Source of the DNA: Capra hircus
Taxonomy: Eukaryota; Chordata; Mammalia; Artiodactyla; Bovidae
Assembly: GCF_001704415.2 (NCBI RefSeq)
Contig: NC_030816.1
Span: 78,385,713 to 78,449,712, forward strand
Reading direction: 5' to 3'
DNA length: 64,000 bases
Shown: positions 1-12,247 of the stretch, one piece after another
Numbering within the stretch: position 1 is the first letter of the stretch
Layout: every line of letters begins with the position of its first letter
Notes under the pieces: generated by a model
The model's input: only the letters and a program-made list of their open reading frames with translations
Database searches by the model: none
What the model was told of the DNA's origin: nothing
Position numbers and translations under genes: made by a program

Positions 1-150
1 GTTCATGTACTGCTGAAGCCTGGCTTGGAGAATTTTGAGCATTACTTTACTAGCAGGTGAGATGAGTGCAACTGTGTGGTAGTTTGAGCACTCTTTGCAA
101 TTGCCTTTCTTTGGAATCGGAATGACAACTGACCTTTTCCAGTCCTGTGG
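1..150 (-). repeat. BovB LINE fragment, cut by window edge
   Basis: Near-identical to 39237-39386 of the larger BovB copy in this window, same orientation (antisense to +). It ends abruptly at AGTCCTGTGG, where the larger copy continues. Confidence 0.9.
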
Positions 151-1097
151 TTCTTGTTTGTGGGGACAGGTAAGGGAGGCATTTTATTTGGTTAAAAATG
201 CTACACATATACATGTGCAAACTCTAGGTAACTAATGATGTAAATGCAAACACAATCCATGCTGCAATTTAAAAGCTAGACTATCACAATATCCTTGAAG
301 CTACCTGTGTGTTCTTACTTGATCCTCTCTCCTTTCTTTCCTTCAGGCTTCTGCAAAAGAGGGTGTGTGTTTGCATTTGCTAAGAGCTGAGTGATGACTT
401 GGGGCCACCTTTGCCTCCTCAGTGTCCTACGGGGTGAGAGTCTGTGTTATACAGACAAGGCTTAGGCTCCACATGTCAGGACTGATGTAAGAATTTGCCC
501 TCAGGAACACTTCCCTGTCCATTCTCCTCACTCTGAGCTCATGCATCCTTACAAATATTCCAGAGCCTTATAAAATATCTTCACAGTGATGAACGCAAGA
601 TTTATTTGTCGTGTAGCAAGAGGGTTCTTCGTAGTAGCTAGGAGCCCAAACTGTTACGAGTGGAAGTCTGTGGTTTCATAATTCTAGCCTCTGGTCTTGC
701 AATGGCATCTCCCTTCCTGGCTATATTCTAAGGAAGGATTACAACAAATCCTATTTCAAATGCTACTACCCCTTAAGAGCGTTATTATCTATGACAGTTT
801 CGAATAGTTGGTAGTAGTTACCAGAAATTCTGTCTTGAGGGAGTTTGGATTGTTTTTTCCAAGCCCCTCAGGAATGCATGTTCAATTTCTACTGTGAGTA
901 GGCATGCAGTGAGTGACAGCCCACCAAGAATTTAGCCCTGACAGCCTCAGTTCCGACCTCTGCATTTTTCAGATGAATGTATGTTGGTTGGTATTTCACT
1001 CTTCAAGGATAGTTTTTGATTACCTAAATCTACCTTCAGAGCCCAAGTTACTAATGAGATTGTAAGAATTTAAAAACCAAATGTCTTCTCTCCCTGT
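151..1097. other. Intergenic, nothing recognised
   Basis: No coding pattern or repeat family I can name. Confidence 0.5.
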
Positions 1098-1437
1098 GCT
1101 GTGCTTAGTTGCTGCTCTGTCATGTCCAACTCTTTGTGACCCCGTGGACTGTAGCATGCCAGGTTCCTCTGTCCATGGGGATTCTCCAGGCAAGAATACT
1201 GGAGTGAGTTGCTGTGCCCTCCTCTAGAGGATCCCAACTCAGGGATCGAACCTAGGTTTTCCACATTGCAGGTGGATTCTTTACCATCTGAGCCACCAGG
1301 GAAGCCCAAGAATACTGAAGTGTACTAAGGTGGGTAGGCTATCCCTTCTCTGGGGGATCTTACCAACCCAGGAATTGAAGCGGGGTCTCCTGCATTGCAG
1401 ATGGAGTCTTTACTAGCTGAGCTACCAGGGAAGTCCC
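1098..1437 (-). repeat. Bov-A2 SINE (1098-1307) followed by a second partial copy (1308-1437)
   Basis: Reverse complement of the ruminant tRNA-derived SINE: the tRNA-like head is at the right (GAGCCACCAGGGAAGCCC at 1290-1307). A diverged partial copy abuts it, ending GCTACCAGGGAAGTCCC. Confidence 0.9.
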
Positions 1438-1680
1438 TTCTCTCCCTACCCCATTTCTTATCTCATCCTTCACTCATTCAAGCCCTGCTGTATCTCATGC
1501 ACTGCTTACAAAGCAGGCTTCTCAAACTCAAGAGCCTTGCATTCCCTTGATTTTTAAAATCCTAGTAAAAATTATGCAGTGAAGAAACACTTTTTATCTG
1601 AACTTGTGCCTCATCTCAGGTTCTATTCTCATTTTTCTTAATGACTAACTCTAATTCCTAGCTAATAATCATCACTTGGT

Positions 1681-2166
1681 ATCTGTTATCCATTGCTGTA
1701 GAACAAATCCCCTAAAATCTAACAGTTTGGAAAAGCCATAAACATTTATTTTCTCATCCCGATTATATTAGTCAGAAGTCTGGGGATGAGCAGTTGAGGG
1801 ACTCCAGATCTCATGTGGGGTTACCGTCACAGTGTCAGCTGGGGCTGCGGTCATCTGAAGACTTGGCTGGCCAGAGGATCCACCTCCTAACTAGCCCACT
1901 CGTATGGCTGGTGAGTCAGTGCTGAGAGCTGCTGGGAACCTGGGTTTCTCAGCACGTGGTCCTCTCTGTAACAGGACTGCTTGAGTATCCTGGCAGCTGG
2001 CTTCCCCCAGGTTGAGTGGTCCAAGAGAGAAGGTGGAAGCCTCCGCATCTCCAGTGACCTACCTCAAAAACCACATGCTGTCCTTTCCACTATATCACTA
2101 TTGCTATCACACATCCTCTCTTTTCAGGGTGGGAGGAAATTACACATGAGGTTCAACACTTGGTGA
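1681..2166. repeat. Old interspersed repeat, family uncertain
   Basis: Starts with CATTGCTGTAGAACAAATCC and continues in a pattern shared by old mammalian LTR/DNA elements. The 61-codon frame in it is not a gene. Confidence 0.4.
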
Positions 2167-3579
2167 TGGAGATCACTGGAGGTCTCCCTTAGGCTGCCTA
2201 CCAAGCCTGGCAAATATGTTTCCTATGAAAGGGATTTAAAACCAAAGACCCACAAAACCTGAAGCTTGCTAATTTGTAAACGACTCCAGTATGCTGTGTA
2301 AAGAGCAGAAAGAAAGCTGTTACATTTTCTGTGCAAAAGATGATGACTTTACATTTTTGCAAAAAACCTCATAGCTTTGGGGCTTATCTTATCACCTACA
2401 TCTTTCTGAGATTCCAGAAATGAAATTACATTTAATGACTAAGGACTGAGGAGCAGCCAAGTTGACAGAAACAATAGGATCATGGCAAAAAAGTTGTTAT
2501 TGGAAGGTTCCAAAGTATGTCTCTTGAGAGTTTTGGTGGGTTAGTTATTTTTCCACAGAATAATAAGTTCCATTCAATGGGGGAAAAAAATAGTCTTGCC
2601 CTTCTACTTCTGACAGTACCGTAATTGTGGAATCATGGCTGACTCCATTTCTTTGTCTCGTTTCGCTTTCAGGAATTCTTGATAGGCTAGCACCTGCAGG
2701 GCTTTTGGAATTTCCTTGCCATCTTCTAAGAAGGTGGGATGTCCTAAACCTAATTATAAAACAATGTTAGCCTTGTCACTGCTTGATTAGCAAGCCAGAA
2801 ATCTGCCAAAGTTCAACAAAGCAGTGGTTATAAAATATTTACATAAAACTTCAATTGCCAAACCCATAAAGAAGCAGTGGATCTTTCCACAAGGCACATC
2901 AACATTACTAATATCTTCTGAGCCCCTCCTCCTCCTCCTGAAAAATCAAATTCAAGAGATGTGTATGAAGCTACCACCAGAATGTGCCAGACAATTTTCT
3001 AGAATTCCAGGAGATAATAAGAAAGTTAAGACTTGCCTGCCCTTCAGGAGCCAACACATCACAGCTCAGTGTGGGAAATTCCTTTGACCTCGTGATGTGT
3101 TTTCAGATGTCCCCTCCCTTATAAACTTGTAAGAAGACATAAAATCTGGTGATGTGGGAATTCAAGGACCCCTCTGCCTTACTCTTGTATTCTATGCACC
3201 ATCCCCCAACCATGCCCCTCACTTTTCCTGGGAATAGCACATCTGCAGAGGGCTGGCTCTAGGAATATTTTTCCCTCCAAATTTCAGATGTTTGGAATCT
3301 AATTTTGTTTAAATCTTCCCCAAATCTGCTCAACATCTATTGTGAGCCTGTCTGGGCATTACTTTCAGATTTTAGACTTTTCATCTTGCCAGTGTTGTGG
3401 TTTTATGATATAACAGCATCCAGAAGCAAGTCTCAGCCCCTGGTGATTTATACAGGAAGGTAAGTCCAGGGCTCCCCCATAGTCCTGTCTGCAAGGAACA
3501 CTGTCCAAGTGACAGAGAATAACAACCTTCCAGGGAAAGGAGAGTATGAGTGGCAGGAACAATGTCTTTCCAAATAGAC
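2167..3579. other. Intergenic, nothing recognised
   Basis: Unique-looking A/T-rich sequence. An 87-codon plus-strand frame at 2824-3087 shows no known motif. Confidence 0.5.
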
Positions 3580-3677
3580 TCTTTAGGTGGCTCAGTGGTA
3601 AAGAATCTGCCTGCCAATGCAGGAGACGCAGGAGACACAGGTTCGATCCCTGGGTTGGGAAGACCCTTTGGAGGATG
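3580..3677 (+). repeat. Bov-tA SINE head
   Basis: GGTGGCTCAGTGGTAAAGAA followed by the tRNA B-box-like GGTTCGATCCCTGGG; truncated after about 97 bp. The core carries a short GCAGGAGAC duplication. Confidence 0.85.
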
Positions 3678-3947
3678 AAAAGTCAAATAAACTCTTCTGG
3701 GTACATACATCCCAGGAACTTTCTTCTTTTCTTGAGGAAGGAAAACAATCCTACCCCATCCAAACTAAAGACTCACTCAAATGCTTAATCTTGTTTATTT
3801 GCATCTACTTCCTTCCATTTATCTAGCTCTCAGAATTCTTTGAAAAGAAAAATACACAATGCAAAAGCAGCTAAGTTTATGGAACAGAGCTCTGTGTCTT
3901 TTCCATCTTGCAATATCTAAATTTCTTAAAAACAACATCTTCCTTCT

Positions 3948-4612
3948 TTGAAATATAATTGACATATACCCTTATATTAGTTTCAGGTGTATAACGTGAA
4001 TCAGTATTTGTATGTATTTTGAAATCATCACCACAGTAAGTGTAGTTAACACTCATCACCAACATAAATACAATACTTTTTTTCTCGAGAACTTTTTTGG
4101 GGGCTCCAGAATTTCCTTGGTGGCTCAGATGGTAAAGTATCTGCCCGCAACGCGGGAGACCAGGGTTCACTCACTGGTTCAGGAAGATTCCCTGGAGAAG
4201 AAAATGGCGACCCACTCCTGTATTCTTGCTTAGAAAATCCCATGGATGGAGAAGCCTAGTAGGCTACAGTCCATGAGGTCACAAAGAGTCTAACATGACA
4301 GAGTGACTTCACTCTCTCTCTCAAGAACTTTTAAGATCTACATTCTTAGCAACTTTTAAATATGCAGTATAAGATTACTAACTATAGCTGTCATTAATCC
4401 CAAGACTTATTTATTTTATAACTGGAAACTTGTGCCTTTTGATTCCCTTCACCCATTTTGCTCACCCCCAACTCTCCACTTCTGGGAACCACTGAATCTG
4501 TTCTCTACATTTATCATCTTGAGTTGTTTTTTGTTTTTTGATTTGTGTTTTTTTAAGATTCTACATATAAGTGAGATCATATGGTATTTGCCAAATATAC
4601 CTTGCTGCATTG
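3948..4612 (-). repeat. Old L1 (L1M) 3' region split by a Bov-A2
   Basis: Antisense L1M: TTGAAATATAATTGACATATA at left and TTCTACATATAAGTGAGATC at right are typical. The SINE occupies about 4097-4317. Confidence 0.75.
4097..4317 (+). mobile_element. Bov-A2 SINE with target-site duplication
   Basis: tRNA-like head near 4109-4180, tail ending GAGTGACTTCACTCTCTCTC. The flanks repeat CTC(G/A)AGAACTTTT at about 4084-4096 and 4318-4330. Confidence 0.85.
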
Positions 4613-4670
4613 CAGACTAGCAATCCCCAAACCTTCCATTTAAAACTAATTTTAAAGTACTTATCGTCAC

Positions 4671-4858
4671 AGTTGTTAAGTCACTCAGTCATGTCCACTC
4701 TTTGTGGCCCCATGGACTGCAGCAAGCCAGGCTTCCCTGTCCATCACCATCTCCTGGAGCTTGCTCAAACTCATGTCCATCAAGTCGATGATGCCATCCA
4801 ACCATCTCATCTTTAGACGCTTCCATCTTGCCTTTAATCTTTCCCAGTACCAGGGTCA
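4671..4858 (-). repeat. BovB 3' end fragment
   Basis: Antisense copy of the BovB 3' tail (CACTCAGTCATGTCC through CCCAGTACCAGGGTC), matching 38050-38245 of the larger BovB. Confidence 0.85.
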
Positions 4859-5159
4859 CAAAGATTCATATGAAATTATCAGCATCCCGCCCTCCTGTGT
4901 CCCTCCTCCCTAACAAAGAGCACATGTTTCAGACATCATCCTTCCACCTGTTTGTCCCCAGGATCAAACATGGTAACAACCATCCCCCAAAGCCCAAAGG
5001 CAAGTTTCCCCTGGGGAGTGCTTCCCTTTTGAAATTGGACTAAGTCACTAAAACCTAAAATTTTAAAGGGGAAAAAAAAGTCTCCTAACAAATATGGCAA
5101 TTATCAAAACATGGAGAGTAAGGTACTTCTTGAATGATTAAAAATGTGTTTAGCCCTGT

Positions 5160-5365
5160 AGAACTGCCCTGTGAGTGTGTCGGATGCTTTCTGCCTGTTC
5201 CTTCAATTCTACCCTGCGCTCCTTTGAAACTCCCACCAATGCCAAGTGCCAAGGAAGCTGCTCTCCACAGACCACTCCATCACTAGGGCTCTTCAGCCCT
5301 CTGGCTTCAGTTTGGGTCCTGCCAATCAGGGGGAACTGACAGGAGAGAAAGGTCAGGATTCATAT

Positions 5366-5402
<37 letters not shown>

Positions 5403-5660
5403 CACCTCCTCTGCACTGGCAGAGATCTTCTACCAAAGGTCATGACTCCTGGTGGGTATCCCCTACTCCAGCTGCCACATTCTCCCTGGGTTCTGGGGAC
5501 CTCCCCCTCCCCTAACCCTCCATCCTCTTGCTGAGTCTGGGATGCTTCACCACCCCTTCTGGAATCTCTGCATCTATTGGCATTTCTGTAAATAACCCGT
5601 TCGTGAAACTCTCACCCATGACCCTTTCAAGGGTGCCATCTGTTTCCTGCATTGACCATG
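5160..5660. repeat. Degenerate interspersed repeat containing a (TC)n microsatellite
   Basis: Shares the order of short motifs (CAATCAGGGGGAACTGACAGG, TGTAAATAACC, GAAACTCTC) with a common mammalian repeat whose name I am unsure of. Pure (TC)n at about 5367-5399. Confidence 0.4.
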
Positions 5661-6118
5661 ACCAGCACTGGGCATCAGTGACTTTTTTAGCCTTCGTATC
5701 AATACATCAAGCGGTCCACTCTCTTCCAAAGGAGAGTAAGTTAGAAAAGAGTAAGTCAACCACAGGGTGCACAACTTTACATAACTCATGGAATAACGAA
5801 GGCATTGCTGCAAAGAAAATTAAAGAAAGCTGTCTCACTGTGTACATTATTAATCAAGGCAGTAGGAAAGGAATGTTAAGAAAAGTAGGAATGTTTGCCA
5901 TGTTCCGGGTCTGTGATAACCATGGATTGTTGCCTGTTGAAGGCACGTGAGTAATTCACAACAGACTTGAACATGCACATGCAACAATTCTTCCATTTTT
6001 AATGAAACATAAGAACCTGGCAAGCAGTGGAAATTAGAAACATATGTATTCAATTACTTTATTAAGCCTTATTTAATGAGAAATATTTTCTATAATCAAA
6101 TGTACATTCTTTTTTTAA
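5661..6118. other. Intergenic, nothing recognised
   Basis: The 140-codon plus-strand frame at 5528-5950 runs out of the repeat into unique sequence and shows no family resemblance. Confidence 0.45.
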
Positions 6119-6300
6119 CATTGGGTGGGGGGTTCAGGAGAGAATGGATAAACGTATATGTATGGCTGAGTCCCTTTGCTGTTCACCAGAAACTACCATA
6201 ACATTGTCAACTGGCTACATCCCAATAATAAAAAATTTAAACTTTGGGAAACAATAAAATAATAAAATTAAATGAAAAAGAAGAAATAATAGCTCATGAA
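6119..6300 (+). repeat. L1 3' tail (ruminant type)
   Basis: GGGTGGGGGGTTCAGGAG through an A-rich AATAATAAAA tail, the pattern of ruminant L1 3' ends in sense orientation. Confidence 0.55.
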
Positions 6301-7040
6301 TAAAACTGGTCAGAGACATAATAGTTGAATTTTTACCGGATATTTGACCCCTTTTGTCCCCCAAATAGATTTAAATTAGCTTTTTAAAATAACCAACTCA
6401 TTTCCTGGATGTAAGGAAGAGTAAGGGATTCTCAGAATTGAAAAGCAGCTGCTATTCTCTTTCAAAGAAAAACACACATACTCAGAAACACAGGATTGAA
6501 TTAAGCATCATTTAGCCTTTGATTCTTTGTACATCATCATTACCATCATTGGTACATGCTTGTCCTTTTACTCTTAAATTTTTACTTTAAAAATAATAAA
6601 ATGAATACCTACAGACCCACTATCCTAACCAAGTACTAGAATATGACTGATGAGTCACAAAATCCAACCCAGCTGGGCTTCTGGAGTCCCCTGTCCAGGG
6701 CCAGTCAGGGCAGGGCGTCTCCTTCATCATTGACCATGGTCAACCTGGCCAACCTCCTGCATATCCAGCTATTCTTTCCCTTTGTGGACTCAGGTGAAAG
6801 GCTACGCTGCATGGCATGGGTGCTGGCATTTTGAGCAGTCACTAAAGAGAAGTAGGTGACACAACAAAAAAGTACACGGACTTCCCACAGGCTGTCCTGA
6901 CCCAGAAGATAAATCCTCCCTTCAGCCTCCCACTTTGGAGATTCCAGATGAGCCTCACTGAGTGGAACACAGTTGCCTGGAGACCCGCCCTGTGTCGTCT
7001 GGGGTAATCTGAGAAGTGACTGCGGGTATCTCTTTGTGTT
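6301..7040. other. Intergenic, nothing recognised
   Basis: No motif or repeat assigned. Confidence 0.5.
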
Positions 7041-7443
7041 TTAGTCTGCTCAGGATGCCTTAACAAAGTCCCACAGACTGGGCAACTTACGCAGCAGGAA
7101 TTTATTGTCTCACAGTTCTGGAGCCCAGGAGTCTGAGATCAGGGTGTCAGTAGGGTTGTTTTCTTACTGAGGTCTCACCCCTTGGCTTGTAGACGGCCGC
7201 CTTCTCCCTATGTCTTCACATGGTCCTTTCTCTGTGCACATACATGTCTGTGTCCAAATTCCCTCATAAGGACACAACACTGATGGACTCAAGTAGGGTC
7301 CATCCTACTTGGACCCTAACTGAGTAAGACCTCATTATTTCTTTGAAGATCTGACCCCCAAATCTAGTTCTGTTCTAAGATACTGGGGTTAGGACTTCAA
7401 TACATGAATTTGTGAGGGGAGACACAATTCAGCCCATAACACT
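7041..7443 (-). repeat. MaLR-type LTR (MLT1/MST class)
   Basis: TTAGTCTGCTCAGGATGCCT at the left and CAATTCAGCCCATAACACTG at the right are the ends of a solitary mammalian MaLR LTR in reverse orientation. Internal text such as CCTTGGCTTGTAGACGGCCGCC supports it. No internal viral genes are present. It contains a 12-bp imperfect inverted repeat at about 7289-7321. Confidence 0.75.
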
Positions 7444-8403
7444 GTGTTGCTTCACATCTTCTGCCTCCCTTCCTTTTCTTCTCACTCCAGTTGCCCTGAG
7501 CTTTAACTTGCAAATAAAACATCAATACTTTCATCCTTGACTCCAGAGAGAGCTGTTAATACAAGAATGCATTACGTACATCTGCCTATGGGTTCCTTCA
7601 TTTCCTATGCTCTTGCCATCCCACAAGAGATAATCAACAGCCTGAACTGAGTATTTTCATCCCCTCTCCTTTCTCTCTTCACTTATATGTTATGTCTAAA
7701 TAATATTTTCTTTGGGGTTGCCTGTCTTAGAATATGGTAAGGAGTGTTAGACACTATATGCTGCATTCTGGTACTTTTTCCACTCAACATTACACTGATA
7801 CAATTCATCTCTTTGATGTGAACGGCTATCATTCATTCATTTTCACTGGCTGCAGACTGTTCCATTTTAAGAATAAGCCACAGTATAAACGTTTTTTGCC
7901 GATGGACATCAGCTCGTGGTTCTGTAAACAAAGGCAGGTGGCCAAGCAACCACAAACAGGCCTTTTAGAGACCACGTGCTGAGGACCCTCAGGAAAAGCA
8001 GCAGAAGGAATGCGGGTCCTGCTGTCAGTTTCATGGAGAGCAGCACACGGAGGCCTGACAGAGCCCACCCTCGGTCTCAGGAAAAGAGTCCTTAGACCTG
8101 TGGGCTTTCAAGCTTCATCTTTAAGGAAGCAGCAGGCCCTCCCCTGGCGTGATCCGGGTGCAGGATTGCAGCTGAGCTGCAGAGTTGCTCCCTTACCATC
8201 AGGGGTCAGGAAACAACCCACCCTTCATTCCCCTGGTAGACCCAGGTAAGTAGGTTCAAAGCCTTGCACATGATCAGATTTTACTGCCCTAAATGACAGG
8301 TCATAGTTAGCTTCTATGGAGCTCTGCAGGAGCCCACCTCCTTTCCTGGGATAAGAGCTTATAAGGAATCAGTCTTTGACCTGTTAGTATTTATGTCTCC
8401 TGC

Positions 8404-8614
8404 GTGCACGTTTAGTCACTCAGTCATGTCTCTTTTGCAATCCAACTTCATGGACTGTAGGCTCTCTGTCCATGAGATTCTCCAGATAAGAACACTGGAG
8501 TGGGTTGCCAATCCCTCCTCCAGGGATATTCCCAACCCAGGGATCAAACTCAAGTCTCTGGAGTTTCCTGCATTGGCAAGTGGATTCTTAACCACTGAGC
8601 CACCTGGGAAGTCC
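8404..8614 (-). mobile_element. Bov-A2 SINE
   Basis: Antisense copy, tRNA-like head at right (GAGCCACCTGGGAAGTCC). Confidence 0.88.
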
Positions 8615-8916
8615 ATTTATATCTCAGGTAGTTACTATTTTGTTCTCCAGCATATATTCCCAGGAGTGAAACTGCTAGATCAGACAGTATGAACATTCAC
8701 TGCTAATTCAACCTCATACCAGCAATGATCCTCTGAGTACATCCACAGATCCCCCTAGTATTTCTCAGTTACTTAATTTCTGATAATCAGTTAGATATGG
8801 AAGACTATCTCCCTGTGGTTTTGATTTAGACTTCCCTGATGACTAATGAATAGCTTTTCATGTGCATATGGATGATTTGTGGGGTTTTGTATAAAATGAT
8901 TTTTGCTCATTTTTAT

Positions 8917-9172
8917 AAAGCTGACACTCCAGTACTTTGGCCACCTCATGCGAAGAGTTGACTCATTGGAAAAGACTCTGATGCTGGGAGGGATTAGGGG
9001 CAGGAGGAGAAGGGGACGACAGAGGATGAGATAGCTGGATGGCATCAATGACTCGATGGACGTGAGTTTGAGTGAACTCCGGGAGATGGTGATGGACAGG
9101 GAGGCCTGGCATGCTGCAATTGATGGGGTCGCAAAGAGTCGGACATGACTGAGTGACTGAACTGAACTGAAC
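8917..9172 (+). mobile_element. BovB 3' end copy
   Basis: From GCTGACACTCCAGTACTTTGG to the (ACTGA)n-type tail CTGAACTGAACTGAACC. 5' truncated at about 255 bp. Confidence 0.9.
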
Positions 9173-9233
9173 CAATTTGTAAGGATATTTATATACTCTA
9201 GACTAATCTTTAAGATTTGCTATTATCCCTCAA

Positions 9234-9357
9234 TTTTTTATTTATTTTTGGCCAAGTTCTGTGGCATGTGGAATCTTAGTCCCTTAACCAGGGATCAAAT
9301 CTGTAGCCCCTGCTTTGGAAGCACAGAGTCTTAACCACTGGACCTCCAGGGAAATCT
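9234..9357 (-). repeat. CHR-type artiodactyl tRNA SINE
   Basis: Reverse complement of the artiodactyl SINE: GGCATGTGGAATCTTAGTCC, AACCAGGGATCAAATC, TTAACCACTGGACCTCCAGG. Confidence 0.8.
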
Positions 9358-9444
9358 CAGTGTTGTCTTCTATAGTTGGCCTTTTTATTATCTTATATAA
9401 GAAATCCTTCCCTATCTCAATGTCATAAAAATATATAAACCTAA

Positions 9445-10120
9445 AAATGATGTGTGGACCAAAGAATAAATAATAACAGAAATTTTAAATTAATTGGAAT
9501 TCAATGATAATGAAAACATTACACACTAAATCTTGCAAAATGTAGCAAAAGTAATGCTTCAAAGGAAATTTATAGCCTTGAGTGTTAACATTAGACAAGA
9601 AAAATCATATATTAATGAATTAAGTATCCAACTTAGGAAACATGGCAGAGAGCATTGGTTCTCACCAATATCCCTTTCTGAACCTCCCTTGTAGTAAGGT
9701 GGCCACGACTGTCATTTCTAGGCCAACACAGTTAACTACTCAGTTTCACTTTCTCATGTCTCATTCCCCAGTCTACCAGATGGATGATGCCAGGGAAAGC
9801 TTGAAGCCCCAAGTTGGAAAAACCAGAGACAGAAGTGTGGCCTGAGTCCCTGAGCCACTGGTTGGAGCGGGGCCATGGTAGAGTGTTTTCCATCCTGGAA
9901 CACCCACCGTGGACTTTGCATGTGAGAAAATGTAAACTCTTCGTGTCTTAAGTCAGTGAGATATTGGGGGTATTATGGTATGAATCTAAAACAAGAAATT
10001 AAAAAAAAAAAACAAACAGCAAAACCCAAAGGAAATGGAAGGAGAAAATAAAAAAGCAAATAGCAATGAAATGGAAAATAAAGAATCAGCAGACTCAGCA
10101 GAGGGACAACTGTTCTTTCC
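9445..10120 (+). repeat. L1 ORF2 remnants interrupted by another old element
   Basis: 9445-9640 resembles decayed L1 ORF2 (GGAAATTTATAGCCTTGAG) and 9985-10120 the following ORF2 text (AAATAGCAATGAAATGGAAAA). About 9641-9984 looks like an unrelated older insertion ending in TTAAGTCAGTGAGATATTGG. No intact frame. Confidence 0.5.
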
Positions 10121-10689
10121 TGAGCCTTAGAAAAGCCATCAGGTAATTGATTGCCCAACCCTGGCCTTGGACCCCTTGTCAACATGTTTCCATCTCTCCA
10201 CATTATTCAAAAGAACACACTGAGAGCCGACATATATGAAACATATATGTCTGACATATATGAATGGACCAGAGTACTTGTTTCTTGTTCTTCCAACTGG
10301 CAAATAAATGTGTTACGTTTTCTCAATGTGGGAAGAAAGTTGAGGTGGATTGAGCAGACAGAACAAATCCAAGGAACAGGGGTGGCCAGGGTTTGAACTG
10401 CATCAAGAAAACACAAAGGAAAAATAGCAGAAAAAGAGGCCAAAAGTAGAGAGTGAAGGTGAGAAAAAGAGCAAGAAGAAGAAAGGCAAGCCGAGCAGGA
10501 AGCAGGGTTTCCAGGGACACTCAGGGTAAGGGCTCCCCAGGCAAGGAGAAGAGACACAGAGTAGGTTGTCATTTGAATGCACAAAGTATTTGCCACTGCC
10601 AAGAAGAGGATCCAATCCCACTTCCCATGTAATAACCATAGTCCACATTTTCAGCTAATTTAACAAGAGCACTTTTGATCAAAGTGAAG
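10121..10689. other. Intergenic, small palindrome only
   Basis: 10229-10251 is a perfect hairpin (GACATATATG, 3-nt loop, CATATATGTC) followed by a third copy of the arm at 10253-10262. Overlapping minus-strand frames at 10207-10648 are A/G-rich sequence read as Leu/Phe-rich peptides, not genes. Confidence 0.5.
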
Positions 10690-10783
10690 AAAAGAAAAGT
10701 GAAAGTGAAAGTCTCTCAGTTGTGTCTGACTCTTTGCGACCCCGTGGATAGTTCACGGAATTCTCCAGGCCAGAATCTTCCCA
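10690..10783 (-). repeat. Bov-tA SINE fragment
   Basis: GTGAAAGTGAAAGTCTCTCA then GACTCTTTGCGACCCCGTGG; truncated. Confidence 0.8.
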
Positions 10784-12019
10784 ATTCAAAGTACATAGCT
10801 GTATTCATTGGCACAAGCAGCCCTCCAGTGGCCTAGGAATCAGCACCATCACTAATTTTGATCTGGGAAGGAGTTTATTTAATCATCTGATACTTCTTCC
10901 TTTGTAACTTTATTGTTGATCTTTGAGCTACATCCTAGTGGAATGTCCCCTGCTACTTGTCATCCACTTGGAGAGTCAGATTGCGGAGGGGAGCAGATTT
11001 TCTGCTTGCCTTCATACCTCAACAGAGTAGATTTCCACAGGCTCAGGTGAGTCCCGTGTAGCCTCAAGCAGAGGACATCATTTTAAAGCTAGGCTTTCAG
11101 GTCTGAAGACGGTATGGACAGCATTTGCTGGTTGTCTCTAAAACACAGCAACAATATTCTCAGGAATTCTATCACTGAATCTCTTAGTATGAACTTCTGG
11201 ACAGAATTTCACTGTCTCATCAACAGCTTTAATACTTACTACACTTGATTTTCTCAGGTCAAACTACTCTCCTTTGACCAAACCTCACACAACTGAAATT
11301 GTCCTCCATCTTGCCTGAATTTCTAAGAAGGTCCTTTTGTCCCAACTCTCCACTACTAATTTTCCTATGGTTAATTTGAAACTGCCTATACGATTCTTAA
11401 ATGAGTCCTCTATAGACTTCTGCAAGGGCTTACATTCTCAGCAGTTACTGTAATCCTGTAAGCAAAGGAGCTATTGTTGACAGCCTAGGTTTATTCTTCC
11501 TATAAATATGGTGACGTTCTGACACCTGGTATAATGTTTTCCTTTGGAATGAGAGCTTATGTCATGAAATTCTATATGTAGTAGTATGCAAAAAAAATCT
11601 TAATATAAAATTTTTTCTCTCCTAAAACCTTAATATTTTTTTAAATTTTTTCCCAACTGTACAGTCATTAATTTTACCATCTAGTTACTTCAATAATATT
11701 GACTCTACCTATCATGTGAGTTAAAGAGACCCTGCTTTAGAAAGGTTCATAATCCAAGCTAGAGAGCCAAACATTTAACAGGAAGAGTCAATGCTACAGA
11801 AAAACAGCAGAGACCAGTGAATTCTGTCCAGAGCAAGTTCAAGGAAGGCTTCATAGCAATGACCTTGGGAGTCACCTTGGGGGCTGGACCTAGAAGGACG
11901 AGTCCATCCTCAGGATGAAAACCCAGAAGTAAGTGCTAAGTCAGGGGTTTCAGGAATAGCATTAACTAAAATTAACTAGCTGTTAACTAACACACAAACA
12001 AAAGCTTACACCCTGATCA
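10784..12019. other. Intergenic, nothing firmly recognised
   Basis: 10800-11340 may be an old LTR by texture but I cannot name it; the rest is A/T-rich. Confidence 0.4.
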
Positions 12020-12247
12020 AAGACTTCCCCGGTGGCTCAGATGGTAAAGCATCTGCCTACAAAGTGGGAGACCTGGGTTCGATCCCTGGGTTGGCTTCCT
12101 GGAGAAGGAAATGGCAATCCACTCCAATATTCTTGCCTGGAAAATCCCATGGACGGAGGAACCTGGTAGGCTACAGTCCATGTGGTCGCAAAGAGTTGGA
12201 CACGACTGAGTAACATTTACTTACTTACTTAGTTACTTACTTACTTA
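12020..12247 (+). mobile_element. Bov-A2 SINE with (TTAC)n tail
   Basis: Full-length head-to-tail copy; its 3' end runs into a TTAC/TTAG microsatellite at 12215-12247. Confidence 0.9.

Larger units (their letters stand above)
7655..9450 (-). repeat. Old antisense L1M, broken by younger insertions
   Basis: L1M-like pieces at about 7655-7925, 8615-8916 and 9173-9440 (e.g. AGGAGTGAAACTGCTAGATCA). The intervening 7926-8403 is not L1 and is unassigned. Confidence 0.55.

Noticed and set aside
5528..5950. 140-codon plus-strand open frame
   Set aside because: Starts inside a degenerate repeat and runs into unique sequence; no motif.
7041..7443. LTR elements as parts of an intact endogenous retrovirus
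   Set aside because: Only solitary or fragmentary LTR-type sequence is present; no gag, pol or env region was seen nearby.
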